A stretch of 64,000 bases of DNA, taken from positions 8,852,213 to 8,916,212 of the forward strand of contig OZ025871.1 of assembly GCA_964019415.1 (NCBI GenBank). Direction: 5' to 3'. The translations under genes and the position numbers were made by a program. This DNA is from Ianthella basta (Eukaryota > Porifera > Demospongiae > Verongiida > Ianthellidae). This document shows, one piece after another, positions 63,872 to 64,000 of the stretch (position 1 is its first letter; each line of letters starts with the position of its first letter). Under the pieces are notes generated by a model. The model was not told the DNA's origin, did not search any database, and saw only the letters and a list, made by a program, of their open reading frames with translations.

Positions 63872-64000
63872 AGTGCTCAAGTTTAAAATTCGCGCCATAC
63901 TCTAAATGCCCGAGTTTAAAAATGGCTGCGCACACGAAGATTTTGTGCACTAAATTTTCACGCTTTCTGGTCATGGCTTCTCCCAAACAGCGACATAAGG

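Overview
The window looks like nuclear DNA of a marine invertebrate animal. The evidence is split genes with GT-AG introns, abundant (CA)n/(TG)n tracts, LTR and non-LTR retroelements, and NOD-like receptor (NLR) exons with a death-fold/CARD + NACHT + leucine-rich layout. A sponge is my first guess, because 2A-like peptides linked to NLRs have been reported from a sponge and from sea urchin. I recall that and could not check it. I see no rRNA, tRNA or CRISPR array.

Layout. (1) About 34.4 kb leftward to the window edge, minus strand: NLR gene 1. Its inferred exons are a signal peptide (34.27-34.37), a Cys-rich segment (33.57-33.74), a transmembrane-like segment (33.16-33.37), a basic/hydrophobic exon pair A-B (33.0, 32.7), a 2A-like exon C (32.37-32.53), a death-fold exon (29.5-29.7), a CARD-like exon (28.6-28.9), a second A'-B'-C' cassette with a second 2A-like motif (26.1-25.4), another CARD-like exon (24.9-25.2), a large NACHT exon (22.0-23.7), a linker exon (10.0-10.1) and leucine-rich exons (9.3-9.4, 3.4-3.6, 3.1-3.2). 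(2) 39.3-42.1 kb, minus: an unrecognised multi-exon gene whose exon-like segments carry in-frame stops. (3) 43.7-46.6 kb, plus: an unrecognised small multi-exon gene. (4) About 61.9 to 47.55 kb, minus: NLR gene 2, a paralogue of gene 1, with CARD, NACHT, linker and LRR exons. Its 5' part lies beyond the right edge.

Mobile DNA fills the introns. There is a Ty3/Gypsy element on the minus strand (15.09-20.25) with a foldback element nested in it. A second Gypsy element (53.83-57.24, CATAG target duplication) sits inside an RT-associated ORF, which is itself inside a larger inverted-repeat-bounded insertion (about 53.28-58.98). Two elements flanked by TTAA are present (7.03-8.46 and 51.35-52.64, the latter with a THAP domain). 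There is a 1.8 kb near-perfect palindrome (62.06-63.87), a 5'-truncated LINE (36.0-37.0), decayed transposase, Crypton-like and RT fragments, and several foldback MITEs.

The main point of interest is that the NLR-1 exons are mutually phase-compatible over about 31 kb. Read in order, they give one open frame: a secretory/membrane module, a 2A-like D-V-E-V-N-P-G-P motif, death-fold/CARD modules, a second 2A cassette, then CARD-NACHT-LRR. If transcribed and spliced like this, one mRNA could yield a surface polypeptide and separate cytosolic NLR polypeptides. Exon boundaries come from splice motifs, phase and comparison of the two paralogues. No transcript evidence was available.
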